DNA of 64,000 nt. Source: Rhizopus sp. PT2906 (taxonomy: Eukaryota; Mucoromycota; Mucoromycetes; Mucorales; Rhizopodaceae). The notes beneath the pieces are model-generated. The model ran no database searches. It saw only the letters and a list, made by a program, of their open reading frames with translations, and was not told where the DNA came from. The translations under genes were made by a program, and so were the position numbers. Below are positions 45,546-57,244 of the stretch, piece after piece (within the stretch, counting starts at the first letter, position 1; every line of letters starts with the position of its first letter). The DNA is taken from assembly GCA_025529335.1 (NCBI GenBank), contig JAMYHX010000205.1, positions 1-64,000 of the forward strand, written 5' to 3'.

Positions 45546-47041
45546 TTACTGCTGAGACAACTTTAGATGGTAAGATTTGGGCCTAAGTTTAGGGTTGAGT
45601 ATAAATGATGTTGATGATGTTATCTTTCTTTACCTCGTAAACTGACCAAATCCTTGTTTGCTCATTGAGAATCCCAAACCACTGTCTTTTGCACCTACCC
45701 AAGCCAAAGCTGGATCAATGTAGTCACAGCGATTCATGAACCATGTTCCTGTCTCAATCTGATCTCCTATCTCTATTGCCTTTTCTTCATTTGTTGTCCA
45801 AATGCTAGCGGTCAGACCATACTTGGAGTCATTCATCAATCGAATGGCTTCCTCATCTGAGAATACTTTCATGATGGGTAAAACAGGACCAAACGTTTCT
45901 TCAGTCATCACCAACATGTCATGGTTAACGTTGACCAAGATCTGTGGTCCTACATAAGCTGTTCCAGGTTTATCTGCTGGGAATGTCTCGATCAAAGGTT
46001 TAGCTCCCTTTTCGATAGCATCCTTTATGTGTTCCCGAACAGTATTGGCAAATCTAAGATTAGCCATCGGACCTATGGTTGTTTCTTGCTTGGAAGGATC
46101 ACCAAGGACATAGTTCTTTTTTAATAGGATTAGATCATATTGAAAGCAAAGGTAAAGTGACTATTTACCTTTGTTAATGCGACTGCCTTTTGTACAAATG
46201 CATCATAGATGCTCTCGTGAACATAGCAACGTTCAATAGAACAACAGCACTGTCCAGAATTGAAAAATGCACCATCAACAATGTTTTCGACAGCAAAGTC
46301 CAAGTTTGTATCTGGTAAAACATAGGCTGGGTCTTTTCCTCCAAGCTCCATTCCACAGCCAATCAAGTGTTCACAATTCCCGATGGCTCTTCTGATCTGT
46401 TTGCCCACAGCGACGCTTCCAGTAAAGTTTACGTATTGGATTAGAGGATGCTGTACGAGATAATTGGCTTCCTTGTCCTGTACATGAATAGCCTGGATGG
46501 CATTATGAGGCACACCTGCTTCTCTCAAGGTGTCAACAAATATATCTGCACATTGAGGTGTTTGAGGAGACTGTTTCAACAAGACGGTATTACCAGCCAA
46601 GAGTGCCGGAATCACGTTATTGACCGTGGTCAAGTAAGGATAGTTCCAAGCAGCGATAATAAAAACGGGACCTAGAGGTTCCTTACGTTGAAAGCGCTTG
46701 ACGACACCAGGAACATGTTCGATGATGGTGTCCTTTAGGCTTTCTTCTGCTACGGATACCATATATTTGGCTCTTTCCAAAACACCCTTCACCTCACCAT
46801 GTCCGTAACGTATGGGTCTTCCCATCTGTTTGGTGATAGAAGAAGCCACCAGGTCCTTCTTTTGCTCAAAGAGAGTACAAAACTTTTCCATGATGGCTAC
46901 TCGTTTAGCAACTGGTACCTTTTTCCACTCAAGAAAGGCCTTTTGAGACTGTTGAACGGCGTCATCTACTTGTTCTTGAGAAAGGCAATCCACTTCATAC
47001 ACAATAGATTGATCAATAGGTGAAGTTACTTGGATTCTCAT
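45546..47041 (-). CDS. NAD(P)-dependent aldehyde dehydrogenase
   Basis: Starts at ATG 47041 (MRIQVTSPIDQSIVYEVDCL). ALDH signatures are FIIAAWNYPYLTTVNNVIPA, LLAGNTVLLKQSPQTP, YVNFTGSVAVGKQI, the general-base Glu in GCGMELGGKDPAYVLPD, and the catalytic Cys in NSGQCCCSIERCYVH. The C-terminal part has MTEETFGPVLPIMKVFSDEE and GFSMSKQGFGQFTRPKSYH, ending LKLSQQ at 45546. Introns are near 46117-46166 and 45595-45645. The group fits semialdehyde/aldehyde dehydrogenases (succinate-semialdehyde-like fold), but the true substrate cannot be read from sequence. No clear targeting peptide is present, so it is probably cytosolic. Confidence 0.9.
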
Positions 47042-47690
47042 TTTTATATGTAAAAAAGAAGAAGGAAAAAAAAAAAAAAAAAGGTGGGAAACTATCAATG
47101 CATTCGTTATCTCGACTGCATGACGGACTTTTCTATTTTTTTTTTCTCATTTTGATGTCAAGTTGCACAGAAGGATGCAGTCTACAAAAAAAAAGGGGAC
47201 TAAAAAACGAGCCTCGGTAGTTTTGTATAGATTCACTCTGGATCAAAACTTCTTGTTTGGAATACGCGTATTTTAAAAAAAGGTTCATTTTATTATAATC
47301 CGAATTTTCAGTTTTCTTAGTTGGACCGATGTAGAAAAAGTCTCATCAAAGACACACGCTTGGTTGAACTTTTTACTAATGTATACAGTACATCAAATCG
47401 TGTTTTCTATTTTATCAATCAAAACCCATACATACATATATATATACAAGCCTTCTTCTTGATGAGGGATGCCCAAGCTCTAAAGATTAGCCCTGATCTA
47501 TTTTGAAGGGAGTATGAATTGGTGTGTTTTAAATTTGTTTTGATTGGATAAAGAAAGAACATATACAGCCATGATCTCATTGAACGAGTGTTACATTTAT
47601 ATCTATTTTTAGGCTCTCCTTTTATATAAAAAAAAACTTTCCTTATTTTCTCTCTTTTTCTTCTCTTCTTTATATATTTCTTAAATAAAA
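47042..47690. other. Divergent spacer between aldehyde dehydrogenase and CHS7
   Basis: About 650 bases of AT-rich DNA with a poly-A run (47068-47082), poly-T and CT-rich blocks. No supported gene. The CT-rich stretch at 47640-47685 is the probable leader of CHS7. Confidence 0.45.
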
Positions 47691-48838
47691 ATGAGTGCTA
47701 TCACTTATTCTTTTGAAGCACTAAATTTTAATGGAATATGTAAAACGATCGCTATAAGTCTATGCCCTTTAATAGGACAACATAATGGAATAGAGCCTGT
47801 TTGTTATTCTCGTAATGTAGAATTAAGTGGGAATATCATCTTTCAGCCATGTAAGGACAATCAATAAAAATAAGGGGGGATTATTAAATTGACTTTACAA
47901 TTCACAGCTACATTGATTATTGATGTTGTTGCTATTATAATGACAATGATTATGATTTATCACATTAGGTCAAAATATACTGCAGTTGGTAATACATATA
48001 AATGGTGTCTATTATAATAACAATAATAATAATAATAATGAAATGTATTAGGTCGTCAGGAAATTGTCATGTTCTTTTATTTGTATATGCTTACTACTCT
48101 ACTTGATATGTTATTAGTAACAGGCATCATACCGACATCATCTACTGCATATCCTGTAAGTTTATATAGAATATATCCTTGTAATATACTCATCAGACAA
48201 CATCATAGTGGTTTACAGCAATACATATCGGCTTAGGTTGCGCAACCTTTTGGTGTTTATTATTAAATGGATTTGTTGGTTTTCAATTTGCTGAAGATGG
48301 AACTCCTTTATCACTTTGGTCCATTCGTATCAGTTCTTTCATTTGGTTCCTCGTTACTGGTTTATTGGCTATCGGTACATTCAAAGGTGTCGCTGGTCTT
48401 TCTTATACAAATCAAGCTGCTTTATGGATCTTTTATATCGTTTTGAACTATTTCATGTTTTTCATTTACATCATTTCTCAAATCATACTCGTTGTCAATA
48501 CTTTGGATGATAGATGGCCATTAGGAGATATCTTATTTGCTGCTGCCTTCTTTGCTGTTGGTCAAGTCCTAATGTATGTCTTTTCAGTTGTCATTTGTGA
48601 CAACACAAAACATTATGTAGATGGTATGTTCTTTGGTGCTATCTGTAACTTGCTTACTGTCATGATGATTTACAAGTACTGGGACTCTATCACCAAAGAA
48701 GATCTCGAGTTTTCAGTGGGTTCAAAACAAAATGTTTGGGAAGTAAAGGAATTGATGACCGAAGATGATCATACTCCATATACAAATACTCCACCTCAGC
48801 CATATTATGAACCATCTCCTCCTGCGCATCCCTACTAA
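47691..48838 (+). CDS. CHS7: Chitin synthase export chaperone Chs7
   Basis: Starts at ATG 47691 (MSAITYSFEALNFNGICKTI). A Cys-containing N-terminal luminal part with LCPLIGQHNGIEPVCYSRNV precedes seven hydrophobic helices, for example IIDVVAIIMTMIMIYHI, FTAIHIGLGCATFWCLLLNG and ISSFIWFLVTGLLAIG. The signatures NGFVGFQFAEDGTPLSLWSI and DDRWPLGDILFAAAFFAVGQ follow, then a Pro/Tyr-rich cytoplasmic end at 48838. Short introns lie near 47850-47908, 47988-48051 and 48155-48218. Chs7 is an ER protein needed to fold and export chitin synthase (Chs3 type) to the cell surface. The length of about 325 residues is typical. Confidence 0.92.
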
Positions 48839-48992
48839 AATCATTACACACACACTCACATTAGTATATATATATAATTTTTTTTTTTTTCCATTTGTAG
48901 CATCATCTTTTTATTCAGCCCAGTTTCAGTTTGGTTTTTATTTTCCTTTTCTTCTTTATTTAGAATATAAATAAAATCTAAAAAAAAAAATA

Positions 48993-49659
48993 ATGTCCAT
49001 AATACCAACTCAATCAGACTTATTCCAGACCTTAGAAAATGGATTAGACGGAAAACCTGGTGGTATACTCATCACTAGTATCGGTGAACAGATAACAGAC
49101 TATATTTGGCTTGGTGGATTCAGAACACTAGAATCACGAGAGTTTTTAGAGGATAATCAAATCAAGCATGTCCTAAGCTTGGGTCACTTTAAGCGTTGTA
49201 AACCACCTATCGAGGTCAATCATAAGGTAAGCAATTGTCTTTTTTTTTTTTTTCGTTACTTATGCTGCTACATAGATCATTGCTGTCAAAGATGACCCAG
49301 AAGCTCATTTGATACAACACTTTCCCGAAGCTATAGAATTTATCTCGAACGCAGTATCCAAAAGAGAACATGTCCTTGTTCATTGTTTAGCTGGTGTATC
49401 AAGAAGCCCCGCAATTTTAGCAGCTTATTTGATGGCTACGGAGAATTGGACAGTCGAAGAAGCTCTGGCCAATATTCAAAAGGCAAGACCGTTTATTAAT
49501 CCTAATAGAGGATTCTTGAACCAGTTACAACTATTTGAACAAATGAAATGTCACTTTGATGAAAATCATCCTGCCTATATAAAATATCTAAAGGAACATC
49601 CCATAGACACTAGCCATTTGGGTCATGAAAAGAGTGAGTATGAATCTTCATGCAACTAA
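48993..49659 (+). CDS. Dual-specificity protein phosphatase
   Basis: Starts at ATG 48993 (MSIIPTQSDLFQTLENGLDG). Two exons with an intron at about 49226-49275. Landmarks are YIWLGGFRTLESREFLEDNQ, IKHVLSLG, the general-acid region VKDDPEAHLIQHF, the P-loop VHCLAGVSRSPAILAAYLMA (H-C-x5-R-S) and ARPFINPNRGFLNQLQLFE. The last block (P-N-x-G-F-x-x-Q-L) is universal in DUSPs. The protein is about 205 residues and lacks the C-terminal zinc domain of Yvh1/DUSP12, so it is an atypical small DUSP. Its substrate cannot be told. Confidence 0.9.
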
Positions 49660-51046
49660 AAATAAAAAAAGGGAAACACTTTGCATAATTGTTTTTTTCT
49701 TATATACACGCGGAAACGCTATGGACACACCAGAACAGAAGGGTTTATTTATTTGTATAAAATATCATTGTCTTTCATGCCGTTTTTATACAGGATGGCT
49801 CATATAATGGTGACAACCTTGGCCAAATTAACTTTCTATATTTCTCTTCAAGCTGTCAGGTACCATAGTTGGTCTAAAGATCTCAGATGACTCGGGTCAA
49901 AATGACAGGCATAGCGTGTTGCCTGTTGTCTCAAAGTATACAGATCTATTATATACATCTGCAACTCATTGAATACAATCCAAAGAATCAAATCAACAAT
50001 TAGGTGGAAGAGCAGGATTATGATTACTAAGGATTCTTTCAAAATATGTAATGTTCATCTTATCTATAAATTTCTGGTTACTTTGGCATTCACTTTAAAA
50101 GAAAGTATTTTGTACGTATGCCTTTACATATTCCATGCCTGTCCCAGCCAAACCGCTCCTTCATTTCTTGCTTAACCCTCATGTCAACATAAGCTCAAAC
50201 CAATCATTCACAAAATGGGATATTCATAACGCTTTCGCGTGCATATAAGAAAAAACAGGGGTTTTGCTATTTATAAAATATTATCCTTGATCAGAGATGA
50301 CTTCTTAGAGTTCTTCTTTTAGATGGCACTTGGATTTGTACCTGATCAACTGTCAATCTGAGATTTGAAACCTATTCCAAGGAGGCCTCATTTAAACTTT
50401 TAATGCAGTAAGCGGTAATTTCTATTCTTGTTCTATTGTTATGTCATTGTGAAGCTTCATCTTATTGTATTAATTGATTCTCTACTCGCCTCAGTGCAGC
50501 TTTACTGTCAATATTTGATTATAAATATGTTCATGCAAAGACTATAAAGTTTGTAAATCAGTATTTATTCCATACGATGTAATTCTTCATCAAAGTAAAT
50601 CTTGCATGCATGAGCGATGCTTCTCGAGTTTTATTGTATAGAATTGGACATGACGTGTCATATAAGTATAACGCATTTTTTGGTCAGTCTTTTTTATATT
50701 TCTCTTTCTCTTCGTATATTGACAATATGAAATATTTAAAAGGTAATCACGGCAGATATGCTGTTTAATTGATTACGTCAAATATTATGCAGTGCAAATG
50801 GGAGATACTTGGCGCACTTTCTTTCTTCTTGTTCTTAGTAAAGAGGCTATATAAAGGCTTATCGACTTACCATATGTAATTATTCTTTACTATCATTTGT
50901 CTATATCACTGACGATTACTCTTTTAGATTTGATTATGCACCAAGACAGGTAGTAAAACCCAAAACAAATATATGTAGTCACGCTAAAAGAACAGTCAAT
51001 AAGGACTGGGGCGAATAAGTCTCTAATATTTATTCTTTTTCCTGAC
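49660..51046. other. Gene-poor spacer
   Basis: About 1.4 kb with only short AT-rich open frames on both strands and no recognisable protein. No tRNA-like structure or repeat stands out. The last 100 bases before 51047 probably hold the promoter of the RsfS-like gene. Confidence 0.45.
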
Positions 51047-51736
51047 ATGTTCCGATTAACAAGATTAGCAGCAAAGCGCACATTAACAAAGCCTTTGATT
51101 AAGCCATCTTTTGTTTATAAACCATTTGCTTGTAAATCACCATTCAATCACTTCACAGCGAATTACAGCACAGACAACCATGAAGATATTGAAAAAATAG
51201 ATCCCAAGGATTATCCAGAGTTATACCCTGACGAACAAGATCAGCAAGTTGACACAGAATGGTTTGTTGATTCAGATTATAAAGTATCTGAAGAAGACTT
51301 TATACCACTCTGGCAGCGTCGTGCCGTGGGTGAACATTTGGAAGATCGTTTAGCTTTACGTCAAGTATCACAGGAATTGATGGAGACTGGAAAGTTGACT
51401 GCGGAGAGTCTGAGGGACTTGCTGATAGAGAGTAAATTAGAATCAGTGGAGGTATTGGATGTTCGAGAGAAATGTGACTGGGCAGACTATATGATTGTTG
51501 CCTCTAGTTCAAAAGGTGATAAATATCTCAGCAGTGTGGCCGAACATGTCTATACGGTAGTCAAAAAGGCCTTGAAGCAAAGTCCTCATGTGGAAGGAAG
51601 AAGTGACAATTCAGGCTGGTTATTGATTGATTTAGGACGAATCGTTGTTCATCTCTTTACACCTGAAATGAGAGAAAGGTATGATCTAGAAGGTCTGTGG
51701 AAATCCGTACCTAAAAATGAAATGGAATTCAAATAA
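51047..51736 (+). CDS. Mitochondrial ribosome silencing/assembly factor (RsfS/MALSU1-like)
   Basis: A single exon of 229 codons. The N-terminus is a basic mitochondrial presequence (MFRLTRLAAKRTLTKPLIKP). An acidic linker follows. The C-terminal RsfS domain carries ESVEVLDVREKCDWADYMIV, then ASSSKGDKYLSSVAEHVYTV, VEGRSDNSGWLLIDLGRIVV and HLFTPEMRERYDLEGLW. D-W-x-x-Y-M-I-V-A-S, the E-G-x-x-x-x-x-W-x-L-I-D-x-G-x-I-V-V-H core and the F-x-x-x-x-R-x-x-Y-x-L-E-x-L-W end define the family. It binds uL14 of the large ribosomal subunit and blocks premature subunit joining. Here the domain stands alone; in yeast it is the N-terminal half of Atp25. Confidence 0.92.
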   Translation: MFRLTRLAAKRTLTKPLIKPSFVYKPFACKSPFNHFTANYSTDNHEDIEKIDPKDYPELYPDEQDQQVDTEWFVDSDYKVSEEDFIPLWQRRAVGEHLEDRLALRQVSQELMETGKLTAESLRDLLIESKLESVEVLDVREKCDWADYMIVASSSKGDKYLSSVAEHVYTVVKKALKQSPHVEGRSDNSGWLLIDLGRIVVHLFTPEMRERYDLEGLWKSVPKNEMEFK

Positions 51737-51798
51737 AATTGTGTTACGCATTTCTGTTCTCAATTCCTTTTCTTTCTTTTTCTTTCCCTTTTCTATAT

Positions 51799-52877
51799 AT
51801 GTCTTGCCATAGCACCAATAGCAATGATAGCGATAGTAGCAGTAATCCTACAGAATGGACTTGTCTAGAAAAGTTGCTACTTTCTCAAGCTGTTTATAAA
51901 TACGGCGAAAATAGCTGGTTAGAAGTAGCAAGTGTACTCAAACAGAATGCCTTGGTTCAACACCGACACTCTGACTTTTTTAACCACAAGGTAAACAGTG
52001 AAAAAACAGTGGACAAATATAAACATCACTCTTTATATAATTAGAATTGCTATTTTCAGTATTATCTCTTGACTGAAGGCCTTCAGACAGAAAAGTAGTA
52101 AATTACAAGATTTATCATTTAAGAAAAGCAATCAATTTACACTTTATAGGGATAATCAAACACCAGCTGTTGTTAGACTGGCAAGACAACTTTACATGCA
52201 GAGAATTCAAGAAATTAAAAATGCACTAGTCCATCATGAACAGCAATTAGGACAATTAGTATCGGAGATTGATTTAATACGGAAAGGAGAGCTTGATGAC
52301 AGGCTCAAGGTTGAATACGATATGGTATCAACTAGTATGTCACAGTCAGATCCAGAGTTAGATTCAAAGCATGACAAGATAGATACACCTGAACTAGAAG
52401 TAAAAAAAAGGATCATAGCTAATGATAAAGAGGATATACCCGCATCTTTAGAAATTACAACAAAATTAGAAAATCAAAGACAGAAATCATGGCAAAAGAG
52501 TGTGCAGTTACTATGGCAAGAGATAGCCAATCATAAGAGTGGACCTTTATTTTTAAATCCAGTTAAAAAGAACAAAGCGCCATTTTACAACAGGATAGTA
52601 AAGAGACCATTAGATTTAAAGACGATAAAGCATAAAGTGAGAGAAGGAGTAAGGATCAACAATAGACAAAATGAAATAGACTCACATTGCTTTTAAATAG
52701 ATTATAAAGACAACAGTCGAATTTGAAAGGGACATTGTTATGATGCTGACAAATGCATTAATGTACAATAAGGAGGGAACAGAAACTTATCTATTGGCTT
52801 TAGAAATGTTGGAAGACGTCAAGGATCAAATTGAACTATTTAAATTTGCAAATTCATTTTTCAAGCGAAAAATGTAA
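51799..52877 (+). CDS. BRD8-like bromodomain protein (NuA4/TIP60 subunit, Bdc1-like)
   Basis: Starts at ATG 51799, 62 bases after the RsfS-like gene (MSCHSTNSNDSDSSSNPTEW). A SANT/Myb-like domain comes first (WTCLEKLLLSQAVYKYGENS, WLEVASVLKQ). A coiled coil follows (LARQLYMQRIQEIKNALVHH, SEIDLIRKGELDDRL). The C-terminal bromodomain has LLWQEIANHKSGPLFLNPVK, APFYNRIVKRPLDLKTIKHK and MMLTNALMYNKEGTETYLLA, ending KRKM at 52877. This order (SANT-like, coiled coil with I-x-x-G-x-x-D-x-R-L, bromodomain) is that of BRD8 and fission yeast Bdc1, part of the NuA4 histone acetyltransferase. The acetyl-lysine-binding Asn region reads ALMYN. Introns lie near 51990-52060, 52075-52145 and 52645-52700. Confidence 0.82.
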
Positions 52878-53838
52878 AAATAAAAGCAAACGATTACCAT
52901 TGATAACTGTGTCTACTTTGGCTATTCAACAAAGGGAAGGAATGACAAAAATGACTTTTTGTTTATCCTATATTGTTTCCAAAAAGTAGAAATCAAAAAT
53001 AGGTGCAGATCACTTGAAGAAATTGATGACGGCAAAGCCCGGGCACTGAACTGATGCACGTTCTTCTTAAATTCGAAAAGCTGTCGTTCATCAACATCGT
53101 CTAGCCAGTCTTTATCTTTTTATAATGTAGAAACTATTGCTTCATTAAAGACATGTACTTAAATAATATGATAGAATATGTGACTCGGATGAACATCAGC
53201 CCTTGCCTCTTTCTTTGCCCTATGCGAGTTAGGATTGTCTTCTTATCACTAAAGAGGGAAAGACCTACAGGATTGATTGCCATAGGAGTGTTCTTAAAAG
53301 CCTATATCTGCCAAAGATACAGCAAGCCGGTCTGATATCTCTGATGGAGTACGTGGTAGTGGCTAGACCGTGTACTGTAGTCACTAATATTGAAGTAGAA
53401 AGTGAATACAGGAATAATGTCTGTGAAAGCAAAAACAAAAAAATCAATCACTCAAGTCTTTGCCAGAAGCAATGGAATTCTTATGTCAAGCCTTTTACAG
53501 TTTCCATTTGATGGCTCTCCCAAGTTACTGTGGGGACTCTTGAATAAGCCAAACATACTAACGATAAGTTAATAGTCAAGATCATAAAGTACACATTAAC
53601 ACCATTTCACACACACTGTCTGTAGTCCAAGGAGCCTACGAGACATGAACGAGATTACTTTGCCAACTTAATCATACCTGTATTTAAAGCACTTGGTTAG
53701 GGTAGCTGGTCATGTAAAACATCACTGACAAGTTTAACCAGATAGACTATTAAAGTAGTCATGCTGAGCTAAACTTGATTCACTTGAAAATGCAAATAGA
53801 CGCAGGAAACAGTTGTTGACAAGTAAAAGCTTGTTTAT
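52878..53838. other. Gene-poor DNA with ORF remnants
   Basis: Beyond the 3' end of the BRD8-like gene I see no intact gene. Short plus-strand frames around 53400-53720 look like pieces of a decayed protein gene: VFARSNGILMSSLLQFPFDG at about 53460-53520 and EPTRHERDYFANLIIPVFKA at about 53630-53693. The latter recalls uncharacterised proteins expanded in Mucorales genomes. Assignment is weak. Confidence 0.35.
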
Positions 53839-54117
53839 TTAAAGATGTTGGACTACAACGTCAAAGCAACAAATCAACGAATCTTCGTAAGTAGCTAAGA
53901 TACATCTCAGCATTGGGATGTAAGAACCTAGTGATACGCCTAATCTGTCCAACGTAGCTGGTCTAGGTATATCGACTTCTATGAGCTTGTCGCAAGCATC
54001 ATCAATTAGGACCTTGTCTTCTTCTGAAACCGAGCTATTCAACTCAGGCCAAGTGGACGAAAGACCACATGCCTTTCCATAGCAGTATTCTTCTGCTATC
54101 TTTCTTTTGTCAGTCAT
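53839..54117 (-). CDS. Hypothetical protein
   Basis: A single-exon frame of 92 codons from ATG 54117 (MTDKRKIAEEYCYGKACGLS) continues STWPELNSSVSEEDKVLIDD and PRPATLDRLGVSLGSYIPML, with stop at 53839. Codon use and composition look protein-like, and the frame is framed by AT-rich DNA with poly-T upstream (54152-54164). I do not recognise a family. No signal peptide or membrane segment is seen. It may be a small lineage-specific gene or part of a larger decayed one. Confidence 0.4.
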   Translation of the reverse strand: MTDKRKIAEEYCYGKACGLSSTWPELNSSVSEEDKVLIDDACDKLIEVDIPRPATLDRLGVSLGSYIPMLRCILATYEDSLICCFDVVVQHL

Positions 54118-55335
54118 GTTATGCTATATTTATACAAGAGTTTTGAGTTGGTAATATTTTTTTTTCATTTTTATATACAATACTTACATCCTTTAGCTTA
54201 TAATGGAAAAATGTGATAATCCTGTTGTGTTCAGCTTTGTTATTGTAAAAAGGTTATTAAGTCGACATCTTGCGAATTATTTGTAAAAAGAAGAGCTGAA
54301 TATTATTAAATTAAGATTGTGTGCGTTTTATAAGGGATATTAATGTTGTCAGTACTCCTATTCTCAGCAGATGCGACAGAGGAATGTAAAATAGAATGTA
54401 TGCTCTACTTTAAGATTATACTCGAGTTATTATAATGATTATCTCATCAAACACGTCAAATACTTTTCTCAGATAGTTCGACAATATGATTTGTATAAGC
54501 TGTCGATAGCTCAACACATGCCGACGATAAACATTGGCTATAGCCCTTTTTGAGCGAGGCTGTATACTTTATATCGTAAGTCTGGCTAAATTCATCCAAT
54601 ACATTACTGCATCTTCTGATAAGGCTGACGAGTTTGTGACTCTCTTGCCGATGACTAGCTGGCTGATGCTATACCAAAAGTTCTGCGTAAAAATCCACTT
54701 GTCTATTGTTGCGCCTGAGTTTTTGATAGTGTAGTGATTACGAAAATTTGAGAGCGAACAACAATATTCCTGATTTGCTCAGATACTTCGATAAATGTTG
54801 CCGTTAAATCCTTGTACTTTGGCAGAAGGGTTGTCTCTAATTTGATCTTCCTTGTCACTGAACAGTGCATAAAATATATATGGTATCTGTTTACAAATCA
54901 AAACATGACAATGAAAGTCCTCCTCCCTTCAAAATACCTTCAGAAGACTAACGGTGCTCTTGGGATTCAATGCGCTGTCCATAACGGCAGTGCATTCCTT
55001 AACGCCTCGGTAGGTATAGAATGAATAAGACGTTATTCTTTATTCATTTGTCTTTAGTTAATGTCAATAAATCTTTAGCAAACAAATGTATCACTTGGCA
55101 CACCCCATTTCAACATCAACTCAAATATAATCTCAGCCAATCGGTCATGGCGAGCTATTACTCAATTTCGAGCATTCCATTTCTTATTGGACACAAACCT
55201 ATTGCGCCATCATGTGCCTGACTCGTAACATCAATAGCCAAACACGTCCAGTTATATAAAAATAAACAAACACTTCATCTTTTACTTTCTTGTCTTTTCT
55301 CTCTCTTTTTTTTATCAATCAATTAATAATCAAAT
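54118..55335. other. Gene-poor spacer upstream of ATP sulfurylase
   Basis: About 1.2 kb without a supported gene. Open frames at 54534-54734 and 54812-55024 are uninterrupted for 65-70 codons but match nothing I know and may be relics. The last 80 bases (CT-rich, 55270-55315) are the ATP sulfurylase leader. Confidence 0.4.
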
Positions 55336-57157
55336 ATGGCAAACACTCCTCACGGTGGCATTCTCAAGGACCTTCACTCACGTGATGCTCATAAACAAGA
55401 ATCTCTCTTGGCTGAAGCTCAATCATTACCCTCTATCGTCTTGACTGATCGTCAATTATGTGACCTCGAACTCATCCTCAATGGTGGCTTCTCTCCTCTC
55501 GAAGGATTCTTGAATGAAAAGGACTATACAAGGTAAAAAGATAAGTTATCATTAGTAATACGGGTGCTGACTTTTATTTAGCGTTGTCGAAAACATGCGC
55601 TTAGCAAATGGTTTACTTTGGCCAATTCCAATCACTTTGGATGTAAGTAAGCAAGAACTAGAAGAGAGCAAGATCGAACCATCCAAGCGAATTGCCTTGC
55701 TGGATCCTCGTGACAATGAACCCTTGGCTATCTTGACAGTAGAGGATATCTATAGACCTGATAAATCAAAGGAAGCCAAGTTAGTCTATGGTGCTGATGA
55801 TATTGCTCATCCTGCCGTTAATTACCTCCATAATATTGCTAAAGAGTTCAACCTTGGTGGTTCTCTCGAGGCAATTCAAGCCCCATCTCACTACGACTAT
55901 GTCGCCAACAGATGTAAGTTGACTTGATTTTACATCTTTTTTTTTCCAACACTTTTTATAGACACACCCAGCGAACTTCGTTCCCACTTCAAGAAACTCC
56001 AATGGACTCGAGTCGTTGCTTTCCAAACTCGTAACCCCATGCATCGTGCTCATCGTGAACTGACTGTACGTGCTGCCCGTCAACGCAAGGCTCATTTATT
56101 GATTCATCCTGTCGTCGGTCTTACAAAGCCTGGAGATATCGATCACTACACACGTGTGCGAGTCTACAAGGCCTTGATGCCCAAGTATCCTAATGGTATG
56201 GCCGAACTCAGTTTGTTGCCTTTGGCTATGCGTATGGGTGGTCCTCGTGAAGCCGTCTGGCATGCCTTGATCCGTAAGAACCACGGTGTGACTCACTTCA
56301 TTGTGGGTCGTGACCATGCTGGCCCCGGTAAGAACAGCCAAGGTGTTGATTTCTACGGACCATACGATGCTCAAGCACTCGTCGAGAAGTACAAGGACGA
56401 AATCGGTATCGAGATCGTGCCTTTCCAGATGGTTACTTACTGCCCCGATACAGATGAGTATATCCCTGCTGATGAAGTTCCCGAAGGTGTCAAGACATTA
56501 AACATCAGCGGTACGGAGCTTCGTCATCGTCTTAAGACAGGTTTACCCATTCCCGAATGGTTCTCTTATCCTGAAGTCGTCCAAGTCTTGAGACAGTCTC
56601 ATCCTCCTCGTAGCCAACAAGGTTTCACCATCTTCTTTACTGGTCTTCATGCTTCTGGCAAGAACGCCATTGCCCGTGCTCTTCAAGTATCTTTAAACCA
56701 GGAATCTACCCGTACAGTATCTCTCTTGTCAAGTGAAAACACCCGTGCCGAATTATCTTCCGAGCTGGGCTTCTCCAAACGTGATCGTGATATCAACATT
56801 GGTCGTCAAGCCTTTGTTGCTGGTGAATTAACAAGAGCTGGTGCTGCAGTTATCGTTGCACCTATTGCTCCTTATGCTGCTGCTCGTGATGCTGCCAGAA
56901 AGACCATCTCACAATATGGTGGCTTTTACCTCATTCATGTGTCTACTCCTCTTGAAGAATGTATCAAACGTGATCGTGATGGTATCTATGAACGTGCCAA
57001 GAAGGGTGAGATTAAGGAGTTTACAGGCTTGGATGCACCTTATGAAGTGCCTACAAATGCTGAACTTACTGTTGATATTACTAAGCAATCCATCTCACAA
57101 GCTGTACATGAAATCATTCTGTTACTCGAAAAGGATGGCTACGTTGGTTCCTCCTAA
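55336..57157 (+). CDS. MET3: Sulfate adenylyltransferase (ATP sulfurylase) with APS-kinase-like regulatory domain
   Basis: Starts at ATG 55336 (MANTPHGGILKDLHSRDAHK). Two introns lie at about 55533-55581 and 55914-55962. Catalytic landmarks are LNGGFSPLEGFLNEKDY, the substrate motif FQTRNPMHRAHREL, THFIVGRDHAGPG and TLNISGTELRHRLKTGLPIP. The C-terminal third is homologous to APS kinase (TIFFTGLHASGKNAIARALQ, RDRDINIGRQAFVAGELTRA, GAAVIVAPIAPY). Its P-loop reads G-L-H-A-S-G-K-N instead of G-K-S/T, as expected for the inactive allosteric PAPS-binding domain of filamentous fungal enzymes. The enzyme makes APS from sulfate and ATP, the first step of sulfate assimilation. The length of about 573 residues is normal. 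Confidence 0.96.
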
Positions 57158-57244
57158 GATATTTATTCCCCCTCTCTCCTCTTTTCATTTTATATGTGTA
57201 GACAATAAAAACAATCGTGTATTTTAATAAAAAGTTCTCTTTAT

